A DNA stretch of 64,000 nucleotides from Poriferisodalis sp963663635. Its GTDB lineage: Bacteria > Actinomycetota > Acidimicrobiia > Acidimicrobiales > Poriferisodalaceae. The stretch lies in assembly GCA_963663635.2 (NCBI GenBank), contig CAXXMY010000011.1, positions 248,001 to 312,000 of the forward strand, read 5' to 3'. The translations under genes were made by a program, and so were the position numbers. The notes beneath the pieces are model-generated. The model was not told the DNA's origin. It made no database searches and saw nothing but the letters and a program-made list of their open reading frames with translations. Below are positions 25,615 to 34,526 of the stretch, one piece after another (position 1 is the stretch's first letter; every line of letters begins with the position of its first letter).

Positions 25615-27459
25615 ATGGCGTTCATGCAGCCCGAGAACATTGCCAGCCGCAACGATGTCCCTCAACGACTGCAAACGGTCGCCAGCTTCCTGCGCGATCT
25701 CGTTCCACACGATGTCACTGTCTGGCTCGAAAGAACAGGTGACGGCGAGTCGGCCGCGTTGCGGCGCGAATTCGAGAATGCGCCACGCTCGGACGACGAT
25801 GGCGACTGCTACCTCGTGGTGTTCGACCCCTCCTGCGGTATCGCTGTCATCGAGTCACCGACGCTTCGCCAGGTGCGGTCATGGGGCCGACGCCGCACTG
25901 CGCTGAATCAAGATCTCGTGCGCACAGAAATTGCGCAGCGCGTCACGTCACTGCGCGACGAAGCCCAGCGACTCTCGCTCGAGGTATTGCCCGTACGCCA
26001 TGTCCTCGGTTTGCCGAACGTCCCGCGCGTGCATGCTTTGAAACTCGAAACGCGATTGCCGCTGTTGAGCGAGGAGGACTTCGCGCAAGGCAAGCTCAGT
26101 GATGCGCTGAGAGATGCCATCGGCGGCGCCGTGCTGCCGCTCGCGTCGCCGTCCTCGACGGACCATCGCATCGGGGGATCCGATGCGCAGTTGCACTCCG
26201 CAGCCGCATCCCACAGGCGCCCGCTCGACACAGCGGAAGTGGCTGCCGCGAGGGCTGTGGTGAATCCCGATGTGGTGATCAGGGCGCGCCCACACAAGCT
26301 GTTCAAGCCCGTCGACCCCTCGGGCGAGGACGTCATACGCACGCTCGACCGCGAACAGGAGCGCCTGGCCCGGAATCTCGGAACGGGCTATCGCCAGATC
26401 CGAGGGGTGGCGGGCAGCGGCAAGACGCTTGTGCTCACCTACCGAGCGCGCCACATAGGTGAGCTCTTTCCCGAATGGCGCATCTTGCTGTTGTGCTTCA
26501 ACCGCCCGCTTGCGTCCGCATTGAGAGCTGAAATGCGTGACGTGATCAACGTCACTGTCTCGACCGTCGACCGTCTTGCGTACCGGTTGCTCAAGGACGC
26601 GGACCGGCTCGAAGAGAAGACTGCAAGTCCGGACTTCGAGGCTCGCCGACAGATCGCTGCCGAGACAGTTGCTGGCCTGCCGCCTTCCGCGCGTTACGAC
26701 TTGGTGTTGGTTGACGAGGCGCAGGATCTGGGAAGCGAGGGCTTGGATCTGGCGTGGGCCATGCTGAAGCCTGAGCGTGACCACTTCGTAGTAGCGCTTG
26801 ACGGAGCCCAGCGCATCTACCGAGGCAAGCGTCGCTGGAATCCTCCGAACACGACGGCCCAGGGCCGCACAAAGGTGCTCAAGCACAACTACCGCAACAC
26901 ACGCGAAATCCTCGACGCAGCACTCATGCAGCTCGGCGATGCGGTTCGGCGTGTCCGCGACGATGAGGAGTCCGACGAATTCGACGTGCTGGTGCTTCCG
27001 GAGCGCGCGGTCCGGCGCGGCAAGTTGCCCACTGTGCTCGTGTGCGACAGCCTGCGCTCAGAGGTCACGACCGTCGTCGAAGCAGTTGCAGCGCTGCGGG
27101 CACAGGGCGTGCCGCCCGACGACATAGCTGTCCTGTCGGGCTGGAGAGATCTGCGCCAGGACGCGATTCGGCGTATCCCTGATTCCTTCGACGTGCAAGC
27201 ACACCGAGACGAAGCGGCGTCGGCCGAGGGCGTCGTTCGGGTTGCGACGCTCCAGTTGCTGAAGGGTCTTGAATACCGGCACGTCATCATCGGCGGTGCC
27301 AATCACATCTGGGTGGACGATGACGACGCCGCGGAGCAGGACCGTCAGCGGCGACGGCTTCTCTACGTCGCCATGACGCGCGCCAGCGAGACGTTGACGG
27401 TCACATATTCGGGCAACGGCATCATGAGCGCCATGGACGCGTTCCCGCAACTCAACTGA
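25615..27459 (+). CDS. UvrD-like superfamily I helicase with degenerate N-terminal domain
   Basis: 614 residues. SF1 motifs: Walker A GVAGSGKT (about residue 264), motif II LVDEAQD (about 366), the Q/Y-rich ALDGAQRIYRG, KHNYRNTREI, and C-terminal VATLQLLKGLEYRHVII plus YVAMTRASETLTV. The first about 150 residues (DCYLVVFDPSCGIAVIESP) resemble the layout of a NERD nuclease-related domain with its lysine-bearing motif eroded; that call is tentative. It follows the exonuclease-DinG-RecQ fusion by 38 bp on the same strand, so a two-gene operon acting on the same DNA substrates is likely. ATG 25615 lacks a clear ribosome binding site; an alternative ATG lies three codons later. Confidence 0.92.
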   Translation: MAFMQPENIASRNDVPQRLQTVASFLRDLVPHDVTVWLERTGDGESAALRREFENAPRSDDDGDCYLVVFDPSCGIAVIESPTLRQVRSWGRRRTALNQDLVRTEIAQRVTSLRDEAQRLSLEVLPVRHVLGLPNVPRVHALKLETRLPLLSEEDFAQGKLSDALRDAIGGAVLPLASPSSTDHRIGGSDAQLHSAAASHRRPLDTAEVAAARAVVNPDVVIRARPHKLFKPVDPSGEDVIRTLDREQERLARNLGTGYRQIRGVAGSGKTLVLTYRARHIGELFPEWRILLLCFNRPLASALRAEMRDVINVTVSTVDRLAYRLLKDADRLEEKTASPDFEARRQIAAETVAGLPPSARYDLVLVDEAQDLGSEGLDLAWAMLKPERDHFVVALDGAQRIYRGKRRWNPPNTTAQGRTKVLKHNYRNTREILDAALMQLGDAVRRVRDDEESDEFDVLVLPERAVRRGKLPTVLVCDSLRSEVTTVVEAVAALRAQGVPPDDIAVLSGWRDLRQDAIRRIPDSFDVQAHRDEAASAEGVVRVATLQLLKGLEYRHVIIGGANHIWVDDDDAAEQDRQRRRLLYVAMTRASETLTVTYSGNGIMSAMDAFPQLN

Positions 27460-27618
27460 CTGCCGGCCAGGCCCGACCGCTGACCCCATCATCACGGCTG
27501 TCGCACCATTTCACCGCACGGCAAAGCCAGCTGTTCCTCGCCACCGCCCCACCGCAATTCGTCCCGCTGCGGCAAGATGGTCAAGTTGGTACGAACCACT
27601 ACGAAGGGGACGTGGCCC

Positions 27619-28665
27619 ATGACATCACCGGCAGGCAGTGCGCAATCAGCTCATCGCATCGACGGGGCGACCACCTCGAGCACTCCGGGCGGGTGCGCCG
27701 ACGAGGCGGCTCAGTTCGAGGAAATGGGTCTGTCGGCGGCATGGTCGTTCGAGGCGTCGCACGATCCGTTCCTGCCGCTCGCACTGGCGTCGGAGCGAAC
27801 CGAGAGCATCGAGCTGGGAACGGCCATTGCCGTGGCCTTCGCCCGCAACCCGATGACGTGCGCGGTGACGGCGTGGGATCTGCACCGAATGAGCGGGGGG
27901 CGGTTAATCCTCGGCCTCGGCACGCAGATCAAGCCCCACATCACCAAGCGCTACAGCGAGCCATGGTCTCGCCCCGCTGAGCGGATGCGCGAGTACATCG
28001 AAGCAGTGCGGGCCATCTGGCACACCTTCGAAACCGGCGAGCGGCTCAACCACCGCGGCGAGTTCTACACCCACACCCTCATGACGCCGTTCTTCAGTCC
28101 CGGCCCGATCGGGATGGCGCCACCAGCGATCTATGTGGCCGGGGTCGGACCCCGCATGGTCGAGGTGATCGGTGCGGCCGCCGACGGCTTCTGCGTTCAT
28201 CCGTTCCACACCGCCCAGTTCATGACCGACGTCACGCTGCCGGCGTTGGCGACGGGAGCGGAGTCAGCGAGACGTGATGTCAGCGACGTCACCGTTGCCT
28301 GCCTGACCATCGTCGTGATGGGGGAGAATGACGAGCAGATCGACCGAGCCCGCCGCTCGGCCGCCGACCAGCTTGCATTCTACGGATCGACGCCCGCCTA
28401 TGCCGGCGCGCTCGACCACCACGGCTACGACGACTTGCAGCCGCGGCTCAACACACTGTCCAAGCAGGGCAACTGGCGAGAGATGAGCGATCTGATCGAA
28501 GACGAACTGCTGGACCTGGTCGTCGTGTCGGGCACGCCCGCCGAGGTCGGCGCCCAGATCGCCGAGCGCAACACGTTCGCCGACCGCACAACCATGATGT
28601 TCTACGGACCGACGCCAGCACACGACGCCATCGCCGAAGCTGTCAGCGCAGCCCGAGGCGCATGA
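27619..28665 (+). CDS. LLM-class (probably F420-dependent) oxidoreductase
   Basis: 348 residues from ATG 27619, preceded by GAAGGGGA at slightly long spacing. Luciferase-like signatures: AAQFEEMGLSAAWSFEASHDPFLPLALASE, IELGTAIAVAFARNP, HRMSGGRLILGLGTQIKPH, and GPRMVEVIGAAADGFCVHPFHT. The pattern is that of the actinobacterial F420-dependent TIGR03617-type group. Substrate unknown. No ribosome or operon partner is evident; the next gene is an unrelated unknown. Confidence 0.88.
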   Translation: MTSPAGSAQSAHRIDGATTSSTPGGCADEAAQFEEMGLSAAWSFEASHDPFLPLALASERTESIELGTAIAVAFARNPMTCAVTAWDLHRMSGGRLILGLGTQIKPHITKRYSEPWSRPAERMREYIEAVRAIWHTFETGERLNHRGEFYTHTLMTPFFSPGPIGMAPPAIYVAGVGPRMVEVIGAAADGFCVHPFHTAQFMTDVTLPALATGAESARRDVSDVTVACLTIVVMGENDEQIDRARRSAADQLAFYGSTPAYAGALDHHGYDDLQPRLNTLSKQGNWREMSDLIEDELLDLVVVSGTPAEVGAQIAERNTFADRTTMMFYGPTPAHDAIAEAVSAARGA

Positions 28666-28791
28666 GCGAATGCTTCACAGTGTCGTTCCGCGGAGCAAGT
28701 GCGGCAGTTGGTGCGTGGACATCGGCGAGTGCGTTCCGCCCAGCGGAAATACCAGGCCTGCTGCGCAATGCGACGCGATACTGACCGGGCG

Positions 28792-30300
28792 ATGACAGCT
28801 CTGCATGGTGGCCCACCGGTAGAGCTTGCCCACCTACACAACCACCACGAGCTCACGTTCAAGCTGATGGATGATCCGACTCGCTGGCGCGAGCGTGTCG
28901 TCGAGAAGATCGTCATCGAAGACGCTGACGACGTGCGCGTTACTTCGTCGTATCAGATTCGCCTGCCACTGGGCCTCGTCCAAGGGGTATGGCCTAGTTG
29001 CGGTAGTGGTGATCTGGTGCGGATTCTGCTTCCGTTGACGACCCGTCCCAAGGGTGTGCTTCTTGATGTCGATCTCAAGGGCACCGAGGGACACCACTGT
29101 GCTCTGTTGCTGAAGCACCAACTGGCGCGATTGCAGGCCAATTTCGTCCGTTGGGTAGCCAATGCTCCCCCTGGGGAAAGTCTGGCATCGATGGACGCCG
29201 ATGAGGTCCTCTATGCGATCAGTGCATACAGTCCTGCGATTTGGAATCAGCACGTCGCCGAGTTGCGCAATGAATCCCCACAAACGCTCGCCGAGTACTT
29301 GAGGTTCGGACTCCGTCTCGACGTCAGGTTGGATGACGTGCGGCACTGGTCAGAACTCGTTGCTCCGGCCTCCGAACTACTGGCGGCATCGATGGGCACA
29401 GCGATGGATCTTCAGTCCGCAGTGGCGCACGTAACGAGGTGCCTGCCATTCGTTGAGCACCGACCGGCGACTGTCGACGACGTCTCAGATTGGCTTGGCC
29501 GGTTCTGCCTGTACGTGGAATCTGTCGATGCTCGGACGCTGTCGATTGTTGCTGCGTATGGTCAACGTTGGGATGTCATGATCGACACGGTAGTTCCGGT
29601 CGATGTGCCGACCAAAATCCAGCTGGGCACGAAGCGTCCGTGGCACGACGTGGCCGTTGAGCGCCCGACAAGACGGCGGGCACCGAGTGTCATCACCCAG
29701 CGGGTCATGTTGGGCGATGCACAGTCCGGCCATGTAGAGGTCCACCTCGTGGACCACGGCGCCCGCATCGTTGGCCCGCCCGAAGTCGTTGACCCTGAGG
29801 GAAGCGCCATTGGTATTCCGCGAGTTGATGCGCTTCGCATGACCGACGACAAGCTCTCGATCTACGTCGCCGGGGAAGACGCTCCCCCCTACGTCGACCT
29901 GAGCGTCAGGCTTCGCTTGCGCACGCCGATGCACTGGCTCTTGAGGTTGTTGACGCTCGCTGCTGCCGCATCTCTTCCGCTCGTCGTCGCGGCGGATAGC
30001 ACTGTCTTGCTCGACGAGAGCGCGGCGCTGCTGCTGTTGCCTTTGGCCGGTGCCGTTCTCTTGGCGCGACCGGCGACGGGTGCCGCCGAGCGGCTACAAC
30101 GCAGGTTGAGAGGAGCGCTCGTTGGGACGGTGGCCTTGATCCTGCTTGTATTGACGGTGCGGCTAACGCTCGCGGTCTTGTGGTCTGGAGATGAGGTCTC
30201 AGCGAAGAGCGGAACTGCGTGCCCGCTTGTCACGTCCACGCACGACGTGGCGTGTGTCGTCGTCGACGGTGTTACACCTGCTAAGTACCGTAGTGAGTAG
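28792..30300 (+). CDS. Unknown protein with C-terminal membrane segments
   Basis: About 502 residues from ATG 28792; in-frame starts at 28768 and further upstream are possible. A large soluble N-terminal region (LAHLHNHHELTFKLMDD..., SYQIRLPLGLVQGVW) precedes beta-rich segments (VDVPTKIQLGTKRPW, GHVEVHLVDHGARIVG). Three hydrophobic stretches follow near the C-terminus: WLLRLLTLAAAASLPLVVAA, ALLLLPLAGAVLLA and ALVGTVALILLVLTVRLTLAVLW. The tail after the last helix has two cysteines (TACPLV, DVACVV). Codon third positions look less GC-biased than in neighbours, which suggests acquisition. No family recognised. Confidence 0.7.
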   Translation: MTALHGGPPVELAHLHNHHELTFKLMDDPTRWRERVVEKIVIEDADDVRVTSSYQIRLPLGLVQGVWPSCGSGDLVRILLPLTTRPKGVLLDVDLKGTEGHHCALLLKHQLARLQANFVRWVANAPPGESLASMDADEVLYAISAYSPAIWNQHVAELRNESPQTLAEYLRFGLRLDVRLDDVRHWSELVAPASELLAASMGTAMDLQSAVAHVTRCLPFVEHRPATVDDVSDWLGRFCLYVESVDARTLSIVAAYGQRWDVMIDTVVPVDVPTKIQLGTKRPWHDVAVERPTRRRAPSVITQRVMLGDAQSGHVEVHLVDHGARIVGPPEVVDPEGSAIGIPRVDALRMTDDKLSIYVAGEDAPPYVDLSVRLRLRTPMHWLLRLLTLAAAASLPLVVAADSTVLLDESAALLLLPLAGAVLLARPATGAAERLQRRLRGALVGTVALILLVLTVRLTLAVLWSGDEVSAKSGTACPLVTSTHDVACVVVDGVTPAKYRSE

Positions 30301-30395
30301 CAACACAACGGCCTGTACGAGTCATCACGGCCTGAGCCTTGCGATTTCACATGTGGCACCGGCGTTTCGGTGTCAGCCCGAGTGAGGAGTCAATC

Positions 30396-30554
30396 GTGAC
30401 CCGCAGCGAGCAACATCGTTTGATCGACGACCAGGCGCGGCGCAGTCAAGTAACGCGAGCCAACCTGTGGGTGAAGCGTGACTTGTCGAGCGGTCGCTTT
30501 CTTGAGGCCAAGAAGAAGGGTGGTTCGTTCAAGGGAGTGCGCCGAGAACGCTGA
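30396..30554 (+). CDS. Small basic conserved hypothetical protein
   Basis: 52 residues from GTG 30396, selected because GAGGAG sits 7 bases upstream. The C-terminus DLSSGRFLEAKKKGGSFKGVRRER is strongly basic and resembles short actinobacterial proteins ending in an FKGVR-type motif. The N-terminus (TRSEQHRLIDDQARRSQVT) is probably helical. It may bind nucleic acid, but nothing confirms this. It lies between the unknown membrane protein and tag. Confidence 0.6.
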   Translation: MTRSEQHRLIDDQARRSQVTRANLWVKRDLSSGRFLEAKKKGGSFKGVRRER

Positions 30555-30638
30555 GCGACCGCTTCCGCCGGGTGGGCTCGTGCGACGGCGGCCAACAGAT
30601 TCCTGATCGCTCTCCAGCGCCGACTAGCACCCCCAACT

Positions 30639-31301
30639 ATGGCTACTGACGAATTGAAGTCGCCGACAGGATTGCGTCGGCGTGACGACGGGACGCTGGC
30701 GTGCTGGTGGGGCGAAGGCCACGACGACTACAGCGCCTACCACGACACCGAGTGGGGCGTGCCCGTCACCGACGACGTGCGGCTCTACGAGAAGATGTGC
30801 CTGGAGGGTTTCCAGTCGGGCCTGTCGTGGCTGACGATCCTGCGTAAGCGGGAGAACTTTCGGGCCGCGTTCTGCGGGTTCGACTTCGAAGCGGTGGCTG
30901 GCTTCGGCGACGCCGACATCGAACGGCTGTTGGGCGATGCAGGCATCGTGCGGCACCCCGGCAAGATCGAAGCGACGATCAACAACGCCCGCGTCGCTCT
31001 CGACATGATCGAGTCGCACGGCAGCCTCGCTGCCTTCTTCTGGTCGTTCGAACCGGTACCCGCTGACCGACCGGCTGCCATCGACCACAGCACGCTGACC
31101 GCGATGGCCACGACGCCCGAGTCAACGTCGCTGAGCAAGGCGCTGCGCAAGCTGGGCTGGCGATTCGTCGGCCCGACGACGTGCTACGCCCTGATGCAGG
31201 CCTCAGGCATCGTCAACGACCACCTCGAGGGATGCCACCGTCGTCGGGCCATCGAAGCTGCCCGCGCCGCACTCGTGCGACCGACGACGGCCGCGCGCTA
31301 G
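30639..31301 (+). CDS. tag: DNA-3-methyladenine glycosylase I
   Basis: 220 residues. Tag motifs: CWWGEGHDDYSAYHDTEWG (N-terminal zinc/base-pocket region), MCLEGFQSGLSWLTILRKRE (catalytic Glu and aromatic pocket), GDAGIVRHPGKIEATINNA, and VGPTTCYALMQASGIVNDH with the zinc ligands in DHLEGCHRR. The enzyme excises 3-methyladenine from alkylated DNA in base excision repair. It is slightly longer than E. coli Tag (187 aa) at both ends. It is convergent with the cyclo-ligase gene, the two stop codons overlapping. Confidence 0.95.
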   Translation: MATDELKSPTGLRRRDDGTLACWWGEGHDDYSAYHDTEWGVPVTDDVRLYEKMCLEGFQSGLSWLTILRKRENFRAAFCGFDFEAVAGFGDADIERLLGDAGIVRHPGKIEATINNARVALDMIESHGSLAAFFWSFEPVPADRPAAIDHSTLTAMATTPESTSLSKALRKLGWRFVGPTTCYALMQASGIVNDHLEGCHRRRAIEAARAALVRPTTAAR

Positions 31302-31927
31302 CTCCCGGCAAGCCAGCCGGTGCCCACCTCGACCACACCGCTCGCGGTCGCGAAGTGCGTCATCGGCACGTCATGGGCCTCGGCGGGCAGCCGGTCGAAC
31401 ACCAATGCCAGGGGAGTCACCCCGACGCGGGGACAGGTCGATGGCAACCGGGACAGCAGCTCATCGAAGTAGCCGGCACCGTGCCCGAGACGGGTGCCGA
31501 GCCGGTCGAATGCAACGCCGGGAACGAGCGCCAGCGAGATGTGGCGGGGCTGTAGCTCCATTGCGTCAGCGGTCGGCTGTGGGAAACCGAATCTGTGCTG
31601 CTCCATGGCCCCGATCGCCGGATGCAGCGTGAGCGGGCCGTCGGGCGGCGTCCGTGTCACTGCAAAACGTTGCCAGCCCAGGACTTCGGCAAGGCCGTCG
31701 AGCGACAGTTCGTGCGGCATCGCGCGATAGAAGAGAATCAGCCCGGTCACGGCAGGCGAAGCATTGACATCGGTGTCGTCGTTTGAGTCGACATCGAACG
31801 ACTCGACGAAGCTGCGCAAGCCGGCGACGATGGCCGCAGCGGTGTCCGCGTCGACGTGCGCCTTCTTGTCCCGCAGCCAGTGGCGCCATGTGGACTTCGG
31901 AGCGTCGCGGGCGGGCGCTGTTGTCAC
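31298..31927 (-). CDS. 5-formyltetrahydrofolate cyclo-ligase family protein
   Basis: 209 residues from GTG 31927 (TTAPARDAPKSTWRHWLRDKKAHVD). The frame extends further upstream, but there it overlaps a desaturase remnant and is not protein-like. Family landmarks: an N-terminal RHWLRDKK basic segment, GLILFYRAMPHELSLDGL, and the C-terminal VPGVAFDRLGTRLGHGAGYFDELL with the glycine-rich phosphate loop. The enzyme converts 5-formyl-THF to 5,10-methenyl-THF using ATP. The start was chosen from length (about 190-210 in the family). Confidence 0.9.
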   Translation of the reverse strand: MTTAPARDAPKSTWRHWLRDKKAHVDADTAAAIVAGLRSFVESFDVDSNDDTDVNASPAVTGLILFYRAMPHELSLDGLAEVLGWQRFAVTRTPPDGPLTLHPAIGAMEQHRFGFPQPTADAMELQPRHISLALVPGVAFDRLGTRLGHGAGYFDELLSRLPSTCPRVGVTPLALVFDRLPAEAHDVPMTHFATASGVVEVGTGWLAGS

Positions 31928-31939
31928 CCGACCGAAGCT

Positions 31940-32287
31940 AGGGGTCTTGCGGGCAATCGGCTTCCGTAGCGCATTCGCTGCGCCCGTCCCGTGGGCGGTC
32001 GCGCTGGTGTATGCGCGCAACGCTGGGCTCATGATCGTCATCGTCGGCGGTCTGCACTGGTGGCTGTACATGCGACGCTCCCAAGGGATGCAGCACAAGT
32101 ACGACGAACGATGGCTGTCAGTCGGGCGGCGGGCGGCGATCGCTTTCACACGCTCCATCACCGCTTCTTCGACTGCAACTACGGCACGTCACTGGTACCG
32201 CTTGACAAGTGGTTCGGCACTTGGCACGACGGCAGCGAGGAGGCCACCGAGCAGGTCAAGTGGCGCCGCGCACAGAAGGCGAGCTAG
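31940..32287 (+). pseudogene. Remnant of a fatty-acid hydroxylase/sterol desaturase superfamily gene
   Basis: Two frames carry recognisable pieces. First, VLRAIGFRSAFAAPVPWAVA, then ALVYARNAGLMIVIVGGLHWW and LYMRRSQGMQHKYDERW: a membrane helix plus the loop typical of this superfamily. After about 32120, in another frame, come RFHTLHHRFFDCNYGTSL and VPLDKWFGTWHDGS, the C-terminal iron-binding histidine box and its sequel. The central part with the other histidine clusters is missing and the N-terminus is lost, so this is a deleted, frameshifted relic. It overlaps no intact gene. Confidence 0.75.
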
Positions 32288-32342
32288 CGCTCGACCCGTT
32301 GAGTCGGGCCAGCCGTGAATCCGAGCCGACGAGGCGCGCTCG

Positions 32343-33071
32343 CTAGGCGATCGTCTCGGGTTCGGTCGTGACCAGCAGCTCAGCCACCGACGCTGTGTTG
32401 GGCAGGCGCAGGATGGTCGCGACCGTGTGAGCCAGGTCGTCGGCCTGGATCATGATCGAGGGGTCGATGCCGAATTCCGCGGTCATGTCGGTCTGCACGT
32501 AGCCGGGGCACACTGCGGTGCAACGGATCCCGTCACCGAACGTCGCGTGGCGGACCGAATGGTGCAGCGACATCGCCGCGTGCTTGCTCATGGCGTACCC
32601 GGGGGCGAAGGTGCCGCGCACCCGCTTGCCCGACATGGAGATCACGTTCACGATCCGCCCTTCGCCGCTGCGACGCAGGTGCGGCAACGCAGCCCGGATC
32701 ATGCGGAACGGGCCCTTCGCGTTGACCTCCCACAGCAGGTCGAGGGTTTCCTCAGTCAGCTCGTCGAGCGTGTCGGTCGAGGCAACGCCGGCATTGTTGA
32801 TGAGACAGTCGATGCGGCCGTGAGCGTCCAGCGTCTCCGCCGTCCAGCGTTCGGCGCCGGCTCGGTCGGTCACCTCGTAGTGATGCAGGCTCACCGCAGG
32901 ACCGCCGCTCGAATCGGTCCGATACGCCGTGGCCGACTCCTCGAGTGACGGTAGGTCGCGAGCCCCCAGCGACAGCGCCCAGCCGTCGGCGTGCAGCGAT
33001 GCAGCAAGGGCGGCGCCGATGCCCCGGTTCGCCCCGCTGATCATCGCCACGCACCCAGTGATGTCTCGCAT
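32343..33071 (-). CDS. Short-chain dehydrogenase/reductase
   Basis: 242 residues from ATG 33071 with AAAGGGG upstream. Rossmann nucleotide motif SGANRGIGAALAASL (near residues 13-27), NNAGV, catalytic Ser in VISMSGKRV and YxxxK in PGYAMSKHAAMSL. C-terminal CPGYVQTDMT is also typical. Classical SDR of the 3-oxoacyl-ACP reductase-like group, NAD(P)-dependent; substrate unknown. Divergent from the MFS gene with about 105 bp between starts. Confidence 0.92.
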   Translation of the reverse strand: MRDITGCVAMISGANRGIGAALAASLHADGWALSLGARDLPSLEESATAYRTDSSGGPAVSLHHYEVTDRAGAERWTAETLDAHGRIDCLINNAGVASTDTLDELTEETLDLLWEVNAKGPFRMIRAALPHLRRSGEGRIVNVISMSGKRVRGTFAPGYAMSKHAAMSLHHSVRHATFGDGIRCTAVCPGYVQTDMTAEFGIDPSIMIQADDLAHTVATILRLPNTASVAELLVTTEPETIA

Positions 33072-33176
33072 ATCGCACCCCTTTCGTCGGTCATTCCGAC
33101 ACGCCGCAATGGCCCGCTGTAGCGTTCCCAAACGGTCCCGGAGCGGGTGCCGCACGCCGATCGGGACACTAGAGCG

Positions 33177-34475
33177 ATGGTGCAGAGTTTGTCGGCGGGT
33201 GGCGAGGGGGCTGCATACCTCCCCGGCACGCCCGAGCGCGATGAACTCGCTCGCCGCACCATCCGAGTACTGCAGCTCGGCGTCATCCCTGGCGGCCTCG
33301 CCATGACGGCGTCGTTCTCCGCGTCGACCTTGCTGGCCGACCAGATGACCGGCAGCGAGACAAAAGCCTCACTGGCGGCCGTCTGCCTGAGCATCGGCGG
33401 CACGCTCGCTGGCATTCCGCTCGCCGCACTGATGGCGCGCCATGGCCGTCGTGTCGGACTGGCGGCCGGCTACATGACCGGTGCAGTCGGTGCCACGTTC
33501 GCATTGCTCTCCGCGATCACCGGCCGGTATTCAGTGCTCGTCTTCGGCATGGTGCTGATCGGCACTGGCCAAGCCGCCAACCTGGCGTCCCGCTATGCCG
33601 GCGCCGACCTCGCAAGCGATGAGAACCGGGCCCGCTCAATCAGCCTGGTGCTGTGGGCCAGCACGATCGGATCGGTGCTGGGTCCCACAGTGGCCCTGGG
33701 CGTCAAGAGCGTCTTCGCCGACACTGAGGGGCTGAGCGGCTTTGCGCTGCCCTACGCGTTGGCACTCGGGCTCTTCGTGCTTGCAGCCGTCAACATCTCA
33801 CGGCGGCTGCGCCCCGACCCGCTCCACGTCGTGGCAGCCGATACGGGAACGACCAGCGTCAAGCTGCCGAGCCTTGCCGAAGCCGGACGCATCCTCGCGA
33901 ACCCGATGGCGTCCATCGCCCTCATCGCGATGATGCTGTCCCAAGCGGTGATGGTCGGCGTCATGACCGTTTCGCCGATTCACATGTCCCAAGGCGATCA
34001 GAACCCGCTGATCATCGGCATCATGCTGTCGCTGCACATCTCGGGCATGTTCGCCTTCTCGCCGTACGTGGGATGGCTGGTTGACCGGATCGGCGCCCAG
34101 ATGGTCATCCTGGTCGGCGCCGCGGTGCTGACGATGGGGGCTGAGATTGCCGCCAACACCCACGCCGCCCACGCCAGCGGCCACCTGTGGGGGTTGTTCT
34201 TGGTGGGCATCGGCTGGAGCTGCTGCGTCGTATCCGCCAGCTCGCTGCTGACGGCATCGTTTCCTGTCGAACGGCGTGTCAGCGTTCAGGCCACCGCCGA
34301 TGTGCTGATGACCGCCCTCGGTGCTGCGGCCGGCGTGAGCTCGGGCTTGGCAGTGGAGCACCGGGACTACGCAGATCTCGCACACTGGGGAGCGCTGGTA
34401 GGCCTGCTGCTCGGCGTTCTAGCGGCAATGGCGCTCGTGCGCCACGTGCGTGTGACGCGTCGCGTCTCGATCTGA
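33177..34475 (+). CDS. MFS transporter
   Basis: 432 residues from ATG 33177 (an in-frame GTG at 33147 is possible). Twelve hydrophobic segments are apparent, starting LQLGVIPGGLAMTASFSAST. The loop ALMARHGRRVGLAAGY matches the GxxxDrxGRr-type MFS signature, and PYVGWLVDRIGAQMVIL repeats it in the second half. The cargo cannot be deduced. It is convergent with surE. Confidence 0.88.
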   Translation: MVQSLSAGGEGAAYLPGTPERDELARRTIRVLQLGVIPGGLAMTASFSASTLLADQMTGSETKASLAAVCLSIGGTLAGIPLAALMARHGRRVGLAAGYMTGAVGATFALLSAITGRYSVLVFGMVLIGTGQAANLASRYAGADLASDENRARSISLVLWASTIGSVLGPTVALGVKSVFADTEGLSGFALPYALALGLFVLAAVNISRRLRPDPLHVVAADTGTTSVKLPSLAEAGRILANPMASIALIAMMLSQAVMVGVMTVSPIHMSQGDQNPLIIGIMLSLHISGMFAFSPYVGWLVDRIGAQMVILVGAAVLTMGAEIAANTHAAHASGHLWGLFLVGIGWSCCVVSASSLLTASFPVERRVSVQATADVLMTALGAAAGVSSGLAVEHRDYADLAHWGALVGLLLGVLAAMALVRHVRVTRRVSI

Positions 34476-34526
34476 ACGCTGGTCTCGCAGGTGTCGTCGG
34501 CTCGACTTTGCCCAAAGCCGCCGTCG

